From Gymnopus androsaceus JB14 (taxonomy: Eukaryota > Basidiomycota > Agaricomycetes > Agaricales > Omphalotaceae): 64,000 bases of DNA. This document shows positions 48,416 to 60,451 of the stretch, piece by piece (the stretch's first letter is position 1; every line of letters starts with the position of its first letter). The notes under the pieces are model-generated. The model saw only the letters and a list, made by a program, of their open reading frames with translations. It was not told where the DNA came from and ran no database searches. Where the stretch lies: assembly GCA_009733575.1 (NCBI GenBank), contig ML769621.1, positions 1 to 64,000 of the forward strand. Reading direction: 5' to 3'. The position numbers and the translations under genes are program-made.

Positions 48416-49830
48416 GGCACTAAGAAGGAAAGAAGGAAGGTGAGAAGATGGAGCGTCAGAAAATCAGAATAGATTGAGAGAAAAAATAAATCGAGAAAAA
48501 GACTCCCCAAAACCAATAATCGAAAAAGAAAATGACCCTAATAATCACTAGTCAACGCCGGTCCAACATCCTCGTATTCACCAATCGCACTCACTCTTCC
48601 ATACCCAGACCCAAAGCTCCCTGACTCCCCTTGCTACCCTTATTTCCATTCTTCCTTCGCCCATGCTAGGACTCCGCATACTAATCCCCGCTTGATATCA
48701 TCCGCACTCAACATGACGGGACCGAACCGAGTGGGTTGGGGACATTGCTCGGTCCTCACCGTTTTCGAATGGGGAATATGGCGGAGCAGGAGACGTGAAA
48801 CCAGACGGAGCCTCGATTGGTTTGGACCATAAAGCGCCGACGGAGTGGATATGGAAGCAGACTGGGACCCTGAGTATACGTCCCCTTAATCCCTATCATA
48901 CTGTCCGTAATTCATCGAACCGGGAAAGACGGGAAGCTTCTTGAGCACCAGAACCCAGAACCGATACTCCCAAGCTCCCGCTGGTGACAACCATGTCATC
49001 GCCACCGTCCTCTTCAGCACTAGACCGATGGGCTAAACCTCCTTCTACATCCTCCTATCCGCCAGATTTTCCGTCATTTCTAGGCATTTCTGACCGTCGG
49101 TTAGGTCGTTGGTTACTGTGCCTGGGTTTGTATGGGTCAAAGAACTGAGGTAAGCGGGGAGCGTTTGGGAGGTGGGCATTAGCCAGCGCCGAGCAGCCCG
49201 ATCGAAGGAAGCACGGGAGAGGAGGAATGATGGGTTCACGGGAAGAGGGCACAGAGGGAGGAAGCGAAGCCTCTCTGCTAGCAGTCTGCGTCTGCGTCTA
49301 ATTCTTTGGCGGCGACTCGGCGTCCTCATCCTCCTCAGCTTCGTTAGACTGGGAGGGAAGCTTCTTTATTGCTTGGCAGACGCCGCCACCGCAGTAGAAT
49401 CCGTACATTAGCTGGATTGTATTCTGTGTTTGAACTTGGTAGATACCAATCGTGTCGGGCGCAAATCGCCATTGCATCACAGACTGGAAACAAATACGAA
49501 CTCGTAAATACAGGAATCGAATGCGTAATTCAGACTGAACATACCTTATTCACTAATTGATTCCCAACATCCTTCAAGCGCCGTCGTCTTTAGGAATGAA
49601 CAGTAAAGAGCCTTAGTTCAACGTCACGTCGTTGGGATTGTTGGTTTCCGATAATTCCAAGCGAGAATGAAGGTGGTAGAGAAGGCGTAGGATCCTCCGA
49701 TTCAATATCTGTCGGCTTTAAAAGGTCGAAATGAGGTCGTTCGATATGAGAGTAGAGAGCAAGTTGGAGAAGCGCGTTGACGCCCATGCCGCATCTATGA
49801 CGTTACTTTTCACGGAAAATTCTACTTCTA
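48416..49830. other. Gene-poor region with repeats shared with 13.5-14.9 kb
   Basis: Between about 49100 and 49625 the sequence resembles 13.57-14.83 kb in pieces (e.g. ggtgggcattagccagcgcc, tgaacataccttattcacta). Minus-strand frames 49045-49329 carry the same SALANAH word. No complete gene is supported. Confidence 0.4.
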
Positions 49831-50122
49831 CTTGGTGTGCGAAAAAGTAACCGGATATTTATTTTTGGCCTGTATAATTGCACCTCCCACAGCTTTGTGT
49901 CAGCCTGAAACTATTGTGGCAGACTCATGTATAATCCACTTTATCCTGGTACTCACCTGGAGCCTCAGTTTGCACTGTGTTACTCTCTATATCAGGTTCA
50001 TTTTGGCAGGAAAATAGCCAATTTTGGTGTTTCCGGAAGTTGAGGGCAATTTTACAAGGTAGAATGTATATAATGGCTTGGTGTTGGTACCAAAGTGTTG
50101 AATGGACACCTTTGACCCAGCA

Positions 50123-50131
50123 CAATATGGC
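50123..50131. repeat. Left 9 bp target duplication of 10 kb element
   Basis: caatatggc; the right copy at 60384-60392 is cgatatggc (one mismatch). Confidence 0.6.
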
Positions 50132-50334
50132 TAGGCCTGAATCCGACCCTTCTAGGAGGTTGTTGTTGTTACACAAGAATCCTCGCTAGAGGGGCCTGAA
50201 AAGCGGAGGCAAATTTTGGCACAGACTTTTTATTTCCCAATATATTTTTATAGATTAGCTAAATTAGGATCGGCCCGCTAGATATGCTCGGGTCGATCGG
50301 TCCAGCTACTGATAATAAACTCCGTTTACTTCTT
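50132..50334 (+). repeat. Left terminal inverted repeat, ~203 bp
   Basis: Starts TAGGCCTGAATCCGACCC. It matches the reverse complement of 60185-60383 at roughly 93 percent by eye, including long identical blocks around gatcggtccagctactgat. Confidence 0.88.
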
Positions 50335-51522
50335 CTCGATGCGTCGACGCGACAACACAGCGTTCACTACACAAATTGACCCTTTATGTATTCTCAAGAT
50401 CAGCCCATTGACATCTCATTCTTTAACTTAACTGCAGAAGACTCGAGAGCATCAGCAGGCCTGCCAATTCCACAGGGTTTTGTTGCGCGCAAACCACGAA
50501 CAATGAGAAAGAGGACAAAGAGTGCAGTTGAGCCGACGTTTATCATTTCTCATGATGCTCAGAATGTTTCGTTGTTGATTCAGGCACAATCTGCACTAGA
50601 ATTCGATACAAATTCCACTCCATCTACTCCATCTCATCTGGCTTTGCTTTTGCCAATACCAGGCCTCAACCTTGATGAACCTTTTGCTTCACCAGAGCAG
50701 TTCCGACACTCTCCTAGCTCTCTATTCACCGATGCATCTTATCACACTCCCATATCCACTACACGCAGAGATCTTACATGGAGTCCTGACACTCCTGTCT
50801 TTACATCATCATCAGAAGCTGAGCCTTCGAGCTCACCCGAAATCGCAACTCCATCCTGCACAGTTCCCAAATGGAAAGCCTATACTTCAGATGACTTCAG
50901 AGCTGATAAGCCTACAATTCAGCATCATTCCAGTGCTAACCTACGCAATCATAAGCTTTCCAAAGCCACTGATGCTCTCAATGTGCTTGCAAAGCTTGGA
51001 ATTTCACTCTTCGACCTTGTTGATATCATTTTAGAGCCTAAAAATGTCAACACATTTCTCAATCAGCAGAATAACTTCTTTTGACGTGACTCTGTTCTCA
51101 TACCGCATTTACTCATGCGCATATATGACAACAATATAGGTCAGGAGGTCTTCCGACGATGGTTACCTCCAACTTTCATTTGAGATCAATTCTGTTCCCA
51201 GATATCCCAGCAGATGGAGGCAGCAAAGTCCAGTTTTCACATGAACACTCAGAAGTTTAGTATTGACTTCCTCAAGAACTTTGATCTATGAAGGGATGTT
51301 TTGGCATGCGCAGAGAGACACCTTCCTGACTGGATGTGTGTTCTTAAAGCTGCAACAGGATGCTTAGAGTCGCCACAGAAGGAAACCGAATCTGAAATTG
51401 TGAGTTTGAATCATTGAACATTATTTGCTTTTCATTATATATGTATAGGGACGACTTGTGATGACATGCCAGGCAATGAACATCTGTTCTTTACAGTGTT
51501 TGCAGTTACAATACCTCTTGGG

Positions 51523-51524
51523 TA
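51523..51524. repeat. TA target site, left, of nested DDE element
   Basis: TA directly outside the CTGTATAATTACGACCAG end; matched by TA at 55939-55940. Confidence 0.8.
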
Positions 51525-51718
51525 CTGTATAATTACGACCAGTAGTTCCCATGGTGTTACGCGTTACGCTGGGAACTTCAGGATACCATGTTCCTGGGGC
51601 GGTGTGATGCGTTATGCAGCGGATCATAAGTTCGCGCCGTCAGGCGCCCGAAATTTTTTTATTAACATTACACCCAACTTGTCACTTCAATCTAGTTCAA
51701 TCTAGTTCAGTTATTCAT

Positions 51719-54700
51719 ATGGCTACACCTGCTTGGTCTGCTGCTACCAAAGATGAGCAAAAACGTGCAAAACTCTTCTTCCGCATTCCCAAAAATGCGA
51801 AACGTATCCTCCTCCCGAACCGCCGTGATTCAATATGGGAGATGCTTCAATTCGAGTTACCTCCAATCACATCGTCACATTCGGAATCCCCCAAATACAC
51901 CGAGTTCTTCTCCGACCAACTCCCCTCTATACCCACACCTGATTTCCTCCAAAAACTACGAAAATTACCTCTTCCAAATGCAACGGCTATTCAGCAGCTC
52001 AATACTCTTTCGCGTGAGCACTGGATGAACGGGGCAGAGTCAGTCCGTTACATCCACCTGACTGGCGAGGAGACATTATTCCCTTTATGGGTGGTCTCGT
52101 TTTGGACAGTGGTTTTGACCACCTATTACCAAGTTCGGCGGCCCTGGTTGCGGAATTTAGACTGGATAAATGAGCTTCGAAATCAGCACTCCAAGGAAAA
52201 CCAACGTTGTGAGGCTGAACAGACCTTTCAGATGCTCGGCAGTATTCCTTGGGCTGCTCCAAAGAAGGGACTTGGGGATTCATTACCCATTCACTCTCTC
52301 TGGCGCATCTTAGGGAAGAACTGGCTGAACAGTACCGCTATTGATAATGCCTTGGAGGTGTTGAAGGCTGAGGTCGATGACAGCCGAAAGCTTAGTGGAA
52401 AGTTCCTTGTCCGCGACACTGCTACAATCGAAAAATTGGTTCAGCTATTCAGTGGAGAAGGAAGACAGGAGGAGTATGAGAAATGTGGATGGTTAACATC
52501 CATTGCAAGGGAGATTTTCGAAGATGGAAAGACACTAGTTTCAGTCGCTCACCTTGGAAAACTTCCCCCGCACAAAGGTGAAACAGTCGGCCTTGACCAT
52601 TGGGTCCCAATTGCCATTGATGGAAAACTCCACCGGTTCCTGTACGCTGACTCGCTGTGCGGGAAGAAGGCTCCTGTGATGCCTCCCAGGTTATTGAAAG
52701 CTCTTCAAGAGTGGAAAAGTCAATATACCTTCACCGAGTTCACAACCAAAATCATGCCCATTTCTTCCCAGAGCGATGACCATTCTTGTGGTCCATGCGC
52801 TATCAATGCAATCGAGCACCTTGTCCGTCCAGGAATTGTTGATATAGTCAAACCCAGCCAGATTGCAGTACTGCGACTTCAGACGATGTCTAAAATCATT
52901 GGTCGGATCAGGGAGATGGTATGTCCATGTACATAATTGTTCAACAGACAACTTACCTTTAGGCTTTTTCTAGAGCAGCGGTGTGACTATGGCCTCAGTT
53001 TCTGAAGATTCAGAGGACTCGGACCTTGAGGATGACTGCATAGACATATCAGTGACCACCTTCGAGGAATATGCTGCATCAGCTGAATTTACCTTTCAAC
53101 TTTCGCCGCCTTCACAGGTTTCATCATTGCCACCATCCAATTCATCTCAACTACTGGCGTATGACCCGCAACCTAGTCCAACCCCAGCAGATGACCCGCA
53201 ACCTAGTCCAACCCCAGCGGATGACCCGCGACCTAGTCCAAACCCAGTAGATGACCCGCGACCCAGTCCAACCCCAGCGGATGACCCAGCGGATTTGGAA
53301 AAAGCTTCAGCCAAGTTGACCAAGGATGATCGTTGTTCACTAGATGCATTCTTCATGAAAATCACACCTGAGCGGAAAGCGGAGGATGACAAGCGTGAGT
53401 TTGAGGAATTGGCAGCAGAGCGGGAGGAGATGAAGGAGATGAAGGAAAAGCACGAACGCCAGAACCTTCTGGATAAAAGAGAGAAGGCAAAAGGTCGACA
53501 GCAGGCTTTCCGTGACCGCGCTAAAGCTAAGAAGGAAGAAGCAGGGGAAACGAGTCAGCAAGGAAAGGTTAGTGATGATAACGAAACAACTAAACAATTA
53601 CTCATACCTTATATAGAAGCGAAAGCTTCAAGACTTCGATGGTCAAGATGACAACCTGAATCTAGCAGAAGCTTCACGTCCTCGTCGTGAGCTCAAACAG
53701 GATATAAAGAATTCGAAACGAAATACTAACACTCGCGGGAGAAAACCAACAGAGAATCACGAAAAGGCTAAACGGATGAACTGGACACTACCACTTATCT
53801 GGCCACAAATCGATGCTGCTGCACGACGAGCAGGCCATCCGTGGAGTCCAAAGGCAATTGTCGAAATTGCACAAAGGTCTAATTATCCTGTCTTCAAAAC
53901 CCTCACTCGACAAGTGCTGGGCCGGTGGATTGATCAGGAAGCAAAGTCGAAGGGAGTTTTCAAGTGGAAGGATAGCGTTCTGGAGGATGTTAAGCGCGGA
54001 AATTCTCTTGGTGGTCAGACTACACGACGTGGTATTCTTGTAAGCATTTTCAAAAATGTTAGGAGATAAAACTAATATACCAATGTAGGATTCTGTTCCA
54101 GAAGTTTGTGAGCTGATTGCAAAGCAGCTCAAGGGCATTCGAGAAAGTGGAGCAGTCCTAAACTCATTATCAGTCCGGGGGATTATGGTTGGTATAATTC
54201 AGAAGCACGCACCTCAACTTTTTGACCAGCTCTTAGCCGATGGCACCAGATTTCGCTGCTCGGAGTCATTTGTTCGGAAATACCTCGTAAATGAGCTGGA
54301 CTGGAGCTTTCGTACAACAACTCGTGCAGCTCAAAAGCTTCCTGAAAATGTTGAGGAAATATTGACGGAGGCCGCACTACGAGAAGCACACCTCATCCGT
54401 AAATATGACATCCCTGCAGCACTGCGAGTTAACACAGACCAAACACAAACTGTCTACCAACAGGGAACGAATACGACCTGGAATAAAAAGGGCGATCGTC
54501 AGGTTCCAGCAGTGGGCATTGATGAAAAGCGAGCCTTTACCTTGGTTCCCTCAATCTCTGCTAGCGGTGAACTTCTCCCATTCCAAGCTATCTACCACGG
54601 AGCTACACCTGCTTCATGCCCAGATCGTAAATCACCATTCTACACAGAAGCCGAACAACTAGGGTTCCGGCTTGAGCCTTCCAAAAGTGACACGTACTGG

Positions 54701-55763
54701 TCTACTATGGCAATGATGAAGTCTCTCGTGGACGACGTCATTGCTCCCTACTTCGAGTGTAAAAAGAACGAGCTGGGAATTGAAGATCCGGACAACCAAT
54801 ATTCAATCTGGAAGATTGACTGCTGGTCAGTTCATAAATCCAAGGAATTTCTCTCATGGATGAGAACGACTCACCCCAAAATTCTCGTCATCTTTGTACC
54901 CGGAAACTGCACCTGTATCTTTCAGCCCCTCGATGTTGGAATCCAGCGTGTCCTGAAGCAATCAATTAAACGTTCTGCGCACAGTGACATAGTGGAGGAG
55001 GTGACTGCGCAGCTCGCTAACCCAGATGTGAAGGAGGTCCGTCTTGATGTCACAATCAAAACCCTCCGGAACCGTTCGCTTGGATGGCTAGTGAAGGCAT
55101 ACCACGATATTAATAATCCCGAATTAATTAAAAAGGTAAGAGATCTCGTACCCTGCAGAGCTAAACTCTAACAATATCTAGGCATTCCAATTGTGCCGCT
55201 CTGCAGACTACAACCTTTCCCATGAGTCCCTGACAAAGTCGTCAACATTACGTGCATTGGCTACACTGAAAACAACTCACCCTTTGCTATACGAAAAGCT
55301 CGAATCCGATGATACAGCTCCCGATCCTGTTACCAAGCACCGCAAAAAGGCAAATGTACCTCCAAAAGTCTCTAGCTCAAAGGAGAAAGACAATCTACCT
55401 GTAGAAGGGACTGAAGAGGCGGCAGAACCCCCATTCACAGATACAGGATATTTTGATGATTCATGTGATGTACCTCTTGGGGCGGTCATCGAGCATGTTT
55501 TATCAGAGGGAAAGGACACAATGTCTGGAGTGTTTGAACAAGAAGATGGCTGTCTTGTGCGACTTGCTGAGGCTGAAGACCCAGACGCGGAGGTTCCAGA
55601 AGTAACGGAAGTGGAAGAGAAGAAAGAGGAGCTTGGATGTGGTAGACGTGCCCGCACATTAACATCGAGACTTCATAGCAAAGACTGGGAGTGGACCAAT
55701 GATGGGGATGTTTCCGATGATGAAGGGAAGAAGAAGCGTAGGAAGAAAACAGCCAAACAGTGA
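51719..55763 (+). CDS. Ulp1/C48 protease-DDE transposase fusion, five exons
   Basis: Exons 51719-52918, 52974-53567, 53617-54039, 54089-55135 and 55182-55763 all join in phase 0 through GT-AG introns, giving 1281 residues with no stop. Residues ~280-400 form a Ulp1/C48 SUMO-protease-like domain: His294 (GLDHWVPIAIDG), Asp311 (LYADSL), Gln351 and Cys357 (SQSDDHSCGPCAINA). Residues 464-503 are four DPQPSPTPAD repeats, followed by a Lys/Glu-rich coiled-coil-like stretch (~510-600). From ~650 comes a helix-turn-helix-type region, then a DDE_1-like transposase core: Asp856 (RVNTDQTQT), Asp983 (WKIDCWSVHKS), Asp1021 (CIFQPLDVG). The C-terminus is acidic, then basic (GKKKRRKKTAK), a likely nuclear signal. 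The start at 51719 is the first ATG with good context; an earlier in-frame start at 51614 lies near the element end. The DDE part should cut and paste the element at TA. The role of the peptidase (self-processing, SUMO removal) is inference. Confidence 0.82.
53163..53282 (+). repeat. 30 bp minisatellite, four units, coding
   Basis: Four tandem copies of a 30 bp unit (gacccgcaacctagtccaac...) encode the Pro/Asp-rich linker between the protease and transposase halves. Unit count probably varies between copies. Confidence 0.9.
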
Positions 55764-55938
55764 ACATTTGGTCATGGCATGACAGCGGGGAAGCGCGGTT
55801 ACGTATGTAATTTTAGCGCCGTGGCATTACGCCAAATATGTAGTTCCCACTTGAATGTTATGTGTTACGATTCTCAAAAAAGTCAAGTTCCCGGGACCGG
55901 CGTTACGGTTACGGGAACTACTGGTCGTAATTATACAG

Positions 55939-55940
55939 TA
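55939..55940. repeat. TA target site, right, of nested DDE element
   Basis: TA after the inverted end ...CGTAATTATACAG; pairs with 51523-51524. Confidence 0.8.
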
Positions 55941-57918
55941 TATTTGCTTGGTCTACCGGGACATCTATCCGGACACTGCACGTTCTTGATGCTGCTGGTC
56001 TTTCTGTCTTGCACCCTACAATCATGAAGACCATTGATGTTGTTGCTGAGCAGTCTGTCAATCTTTCCCGTGCACTTTCCTTTAACCCACATGTCTTCAC
56101 GTATGATAACATGGACTTCTCTGGCTCCATACACATTGAACAGAGCAAGGAAGCAATGAGCAAGGTTAGATCAGGCTGCTTTTGCCTTCTCTACCATGCC
56201 CATGGGGTAAAGGATCGTAATCATATGCTTCTTGAGCCAATAATAAGTAATTCCAATGCAACTCTCAGACATTCATCCTACTCACATCCAACTATCATCC
56301 TACCACTACCAGTCACAAATCAATGTGATCCACATCTTGACTCAACAACATAAACTATTCCAACACCTTCATTCCCACCCAGAAATCCAGCACAAACCAC
56401 GTTGCCAACTACCATCAAATACCAAGACGCAGTTCCATGCTCTTCGTGTGACTACCACAGAAGAGAAAACTGTTCAGGGTAATCTTGACAACCATGACAA
56501 CTTTTATATTCGCCAGATGCACCGAGACCCTATGGATCCAGAATTATCCAAGTGGGCAGTTCCGTCATATAATGACCAACTCACCAACGCACATATTTGT
56601 GGTTGCATTATTGCTTGTCAAGGCAACATCACACTATGGCAGTCATGATATTCCTGGGAGTCTTGCTTATTTCTTTGCACTTTTGGATAAGAAATGGTTG
56701 GCTGGCAAAAAACCAGATTATCATGCACTCTCCACTGCACTGCTACAGATCCTCGAAGGAGCACTTCTTGCTGCATGGAAAAAAGAGTGCGGTCACCCTT
56801 CTTTGGACATATTTGCTGCATTGAATCCTCAGCCCACCAAGTTGAAGGAGATTGCAGTTCAGATTATTCACAAATACTGCACGCCAATGTTGAAACAATG
56901 TAAAGAGGGCTCCATTCATCCATTTGTCCCAGCAAAAAAAGCCGATACGTTGAATCCCTCTACCAGCTCATCATCATCAACCTCCATGCCTCAGTCCAAG
57001 AAAAAGTCCAAGTCAAAATCAAAATCCACCTTGGAGTCTGAACCATCTGAACCTGATGATGTCTGTCACTGCAACTTTTGCTTGCTACTCTGTGATCTTC
57101 TGGTGGTTGCCGAAGTAACTGTTGCAATTCCTCGTGGTGATTTTGGTAGAATCGGGGACCTACTTCCTGACCTTGCAGCAATGTTTCGCAGTGTTGGATC
57201 TAACAAGTACGCTGTGGAAATCGTAACTCTCCTGTACAACTTGAAGTATATTTGGTCTCCAGAATTTGCGTCTATGCTTCTTTTCTGTTGATATTTGCAA
57301 TTACTGACTTTTGGTTCAGAGATATTATGCGTGATAATCACCTTGTAAATCCTTTGGGCCTGCCAGATCACTTCATGGCTATTGACATGAATATAGAGCA
57401 CCACATTGGCTATGTGAAGGTATGTGACTCGGAGTTAAAACAAATTTTCACTCAGTTTCGCATTAAAGGCTCTATTTTCCACAAAAGGACTCTATGCTGA
57501 CTGGGAGCACCTTGGGAGTGTCTCCGCGGGTGTAGTTCATATTCAGGCTTGTAAGAAGAAAGTTGGCAAGATGATGGACACCTCATATCAAAAGGAAGGC
57601 CACACCAATGTTGATACTGACAGTGTTGCATGGGAAGTTGCAAGATCCATTGAACAGCATGGATTACTCAATTACAATGTAGAGTGGCAAACAAGCAAAG
57701 GCAGGAACTGTGGGGGAATGACATTCCTGGGATGGACAGCAAGATGCCTGAGGATGAAGATGAACTGCCTCCAATGCAATGGGGAATGGGAGAGGAGCAA
57801 GAATGAATTCGAGTATTTTCTTATGTTTGTAAACCTCACATGAATATCCGTTCCAAATTGCAGGCTGAACGGACAGAACACTTTTATTACTGTAATACTT
57901 GCATAGAAAGTAGTCTAT

Positions 57919-60160
57919 CTATTTACGTGGACATTTAGCACTAGGTTTATTATTACGAAATTTTACCGGAAATTCAGAATCAAACCGTTTGATCACCGTG
58001 AACACTTTCGACACCCATAATTCTGCAAAATCACCACCTACACGTTCATGGATGATTGGTAGAATGTCAAGCGGAGATGTCAGGTTGATTGGATGCACCT
58101 TGCAGATGGCCAAGATGCTGTCATCTCTAAGGATGAGGTATTCGGGCCAAAAATCCCGCAAGGGGTCTTCAAGATGTTCCCGGTGGTGCCATCGCAGCAA
58201 TCGCTCCACTAAGGCCTTCTGATGTTTGGGTTTACATTTCTTGTGAGCGTGCGGGTTCATTTCATCATACTCATCATCCTTCTCTTCCTCTTCTGTGTCC
58301 TCCCCACACTCGGAATCACTATCGTTCACCTTCCGCTTGAGATCCTGCAGTGTACTTCCATCCCAAATCTGTCCCGGAAGATGCGCCTGAAGGGAAAATG
58401 GCTCTGGGATATCTGCATGAGCACTTCCATTGCAGCAGTAAGCATCGTAATCGAGACCTATAAATTACTTGAGAAAACAAATAAATGCATGATATGTATA
58501 AACTCACAAGTAGATGAATTATTGTTGAAATAACTTGCTCGATATTGTCGTAAGCAGGGAGTGAGTACACTTTCGATGCCAGAACGAGAAAGGCATTCAC
58601 GCTTCTTTGAACCTTGCTTCAAAATCATATGCAGGCGGTCTGGATCATTGGAAGATAGAAGCTCCTCTTCATCAAACTCTTCAAGTTTGACATCATTCAC
58701 CCATGGCTCATACAAGATGAGATGTAGACCACCCTTTCCATTGCGATCTCCTTGACCCTTTCATTGCTTGTCCTCACTTGGTTCAACAATACCAACGTTG
58801 GCAGTTATCCGAACATCTGGATGGTCAATACCCTATGTCCTAGGTTAATTCAATGTATATAGCAGCCATACAGCAACATACCGTTGATTCCCCAGAAGTT
58901 GCACAAAGTATGCGGCAAGAACCATCTTCCTTTGTGAACTCCGAGTGCGTTATCTCCAGATATGTAGGCGACATCATGCTATATTAGTGACAAGCAAAGT
59001 TGGTTCCCCGAAATTGCGGAGCGGTGTTCTGATTAAGGAATTTAGCAATGTTACGAGCAAGAGTAGAATTCTTGAAGAAAATAAGAGTCCGAGGTTGGTC
59101 TTGTGAAGTGCTGGTTGGCAGGAGGGGTTTCAAGAAGCAACAATAATTCTCCATGTTTGCAAAGCTGCCTTTCACGCAGTGTCGAGCATAAACAATATCA
59201 GGGTGATTGATGCAGAGTTTCAAGAGTGAATAATCTAGTCCTAACAATGAATCTTCAATAGTCTTTTGAACATGTGGAGGACAGGTAGCTGTGAATGCAT
59301 GATATCGAACACTAGGAGGTAATCGCATCTTGAATTCTAACAGGCGTCCCCAGCAAGGCCGGAATGGTGCAATACCAAATCGTTCCATACCAGTGTAATG
59401 GATAAAATGAGCTTCATCAACATTTACATGTGCGATGCGCTGACAAAAGGGGTACTCATGAATAAGAAAGGCCATCTGACTATAGTGTCCAGAGTTCAAC
59501 TTGAAGAGTTGTTCAGCGGTAATGATAAGATGTCGGGCAGTACCAATCTGTGATGCATTCTTCTGGCTGTTATGGACATTCTCCTGTAATGGTGTCGGTT
59601 TACGGTTGGAATAGCAGCAAAAAAAGCTTACTCTCCACCAATCCTTTATCTTTGGGGTGTCATGCTTAATTGAAACAGTTCAAATCTGATATTTCTTGAG
59701 AAAGGCTTCTTCCTGCAAGTTGTTAGCACCTCATATTGGAAATAGATAGTGCAGAAACACACCTGAGTAACCTGAAACCTATTCAAAGGTGAAATCGTGA
59801 TGAAAACCCTTTTCAAATTAGATTTCTCCAGCAACATCAACAATGCCATCACATGTGTCTTCCCAAACCCTGTTGCTGCAATAACCAATGAATTCCGTTG
59901 AATTGAGGCAAGTGCACCCTTCAGTTGATTGTCCTTCTGGACTTCTTTGCCCTTGGTAGAGTAGTACACAAGAATGCAAAGCCTGAATGCAACAATCTGG
60001 TCCGTTTCATTGCAAGAAAGGATATAACCTAGAGGAGCCCTGGCTCCAGCCTTCGACTGCTGTAATACCAAGAATTTTGTTTGAAGTGTGTCGAGAGAGT
60101 TGTCCCTGACGAGATCAAGCTCTTTGGAGTGTCAAAGGGTATATTGAGCCCATCAGTGCG
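57919..60160 (-). pseudogene. RecQ-like DEAD/DEAH-box helicase gene of the element
   Basis: Read on the minus strand from ~60160 to 57919. It shows Walker A AATGFGKTHVM (motif I), VDEAHFIHYTG (DEAH, motif II), FTATCP (motif III), RTLIFFKN (motif IV), then CRILCATSG..GIDHPDVR and GQGDRNGKGG, which resemble RecQ motifs V and VI. The C-terminus has an acidic EDTEEEEKDDEYDE stretch, then LVERLLRWHHREHLEDPLRD and LHPINLTSPLDI-like sequence typical of basidiomycete RecQ-like proteins. Exons are visible around 59646-60071, 58984-59600, 58458-58960 and 57919-58329. A TGA sits in motif VI near 58760 where Trp would fit, no good start ATG was found, and several exon joins are unclear. Hence it is probably inactive. 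It is convergent with the DUF6589-like gene. Confidence 0.62.
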
Positions 60161-60184
60161 TCGACATGTCGAGGACGTGAACAA

Positions 60185-60383
60185 AGAAGTAAACGGAGTT
60201 TATTATCAGTAGCTGGACCGATCGACCCGAGCGTATCTAGTGGGCCAATCCTAATTTAGCTAATCTATAAAAATATATCGGGAAATAAAAAGTCTGTGCC
60301 AAAATTTGCCTCTGCTTTTCAGGCCCCTCTAGCAAGGATTCTTGTGTAACAAAAATCTCCTAGAGGGGTCGGATTCAGGCCTA
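60185..60383 (-). repeat. Right terminal inverted repeat, ~199 bp
   Basis: Reverse complement of 50132-50334 with about a dozen differences, including a 3-base length change in the gttgttgtt run. Confidence 0.88.
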
Positions 60384-60392
60384 CGATATGGC
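60384..60392. repeat. Right 9 bp target duplication of 10 kb element
   Basis: cgatatggc, against caatatggc at 50123-50131. Confidence 0.6.
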
Positions 60393-60451
60393 ATTTCACT
60401 GAGGTAACAGTCTGTAAGTAAAAATCTGGTTACTTTTTCGCAGCCCAAGTA

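Larger units (their letters stand above)
51525..55938 (+). mobile_element. 4.4 kb Tc1/pogo-type DNA transposon, apparently complete
   Basis: The 26-base ends beginning CTGTATAATTACGACCAG and continuing TAGTTCCC are identical in inverted orientation. TA target duplications flank them (51523-51524 and 55939-55940). Subterminal regions carry gttacg/cgtaac and gggaac/gttccc palindromic words that could be transposase-binding repeats. One gene fills the element (51719-55763) and its frame is uninterrupted after splicing, so this copy looks recent and possibly active. Confidence 0.88.
50386..57843 (+). pseudogene. DUF6589-like transposon protein gene, split and decayed
   Basis: The N-terminal part (50386-51084) is Ser/Thr/Pro-rich and ends in a helical DALNVLAKLGISLFDLVD segment. 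Related pieces continue to 51410, including DFLKNFDL, then a TGA, then RDVLACAERHLPDWM. A 4.4 kb element (51525-55938) then interrupts the gene. It resumes near 55960: HPTIMKTIDVVAEQSVNLSR, VFTYDNMDFSGSIHIEQ, and later GDFGRIGDLLPDLAAMFR and NLKYIWSPEFA. Across a GT-AG intron come DIMRDNHLVNPLGLPDHFM and AIDMNIEHHIGYVK, and across another (57420-57468) ALFSTKGLYADWEHLG. This string is characteristic of the DUF6589 family of basidiomycete repeats (from memory). Frame changes and stops show it is dead even apart from the insertion. Its activity in the element is unknown. Confidence 0.65.
50132..60383. mobile_element. 10.25 kb DNA transposon with DUF6589-like and RecQ-like genes
   Basis: Long inverted repeats (50132-50334 and 60185-60383) and a 9 bp near-perfect target duplication define the element. 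Inside are a plus-strand gene with DUF6589-like sequence and a convergent minus-strand RecQ-like helicase gene, plus a later nested element (51525-55938). Without the nested part it would be ~5.8 kb. Long inverted repeats with ~9 bp duplications are typical of Mutator-like elements, but the coding content does not obviously fit, so the superfamily is left open. Confidence 0.78.
49833..60449. mobile_element. Outer MITE split by a 10 kb insertion
   Basis: TACTTGGtgTGCGAAAAAGT at 49831 and, on the other strand, TACTTGGgcTGCGAAAAAGT at 60451 are inverted ends, extending through AACC(g/a)GAT. TA lies at both outer edges. Without the inserted element (50132-60392 including one target copy) the original would be only about 360 bp. 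It is interpreted as a TA-target MITE that later received the large element. Confidence 0.7.

Noticed and set aside
50386..60383. Helitron (RecQ-like gene taken as Rep/helicase)
   Set aside because: There are long terminal inverted repeats and a target duplication, no Rep HUH motif and no Helitron-type end hairpin with CTRR.
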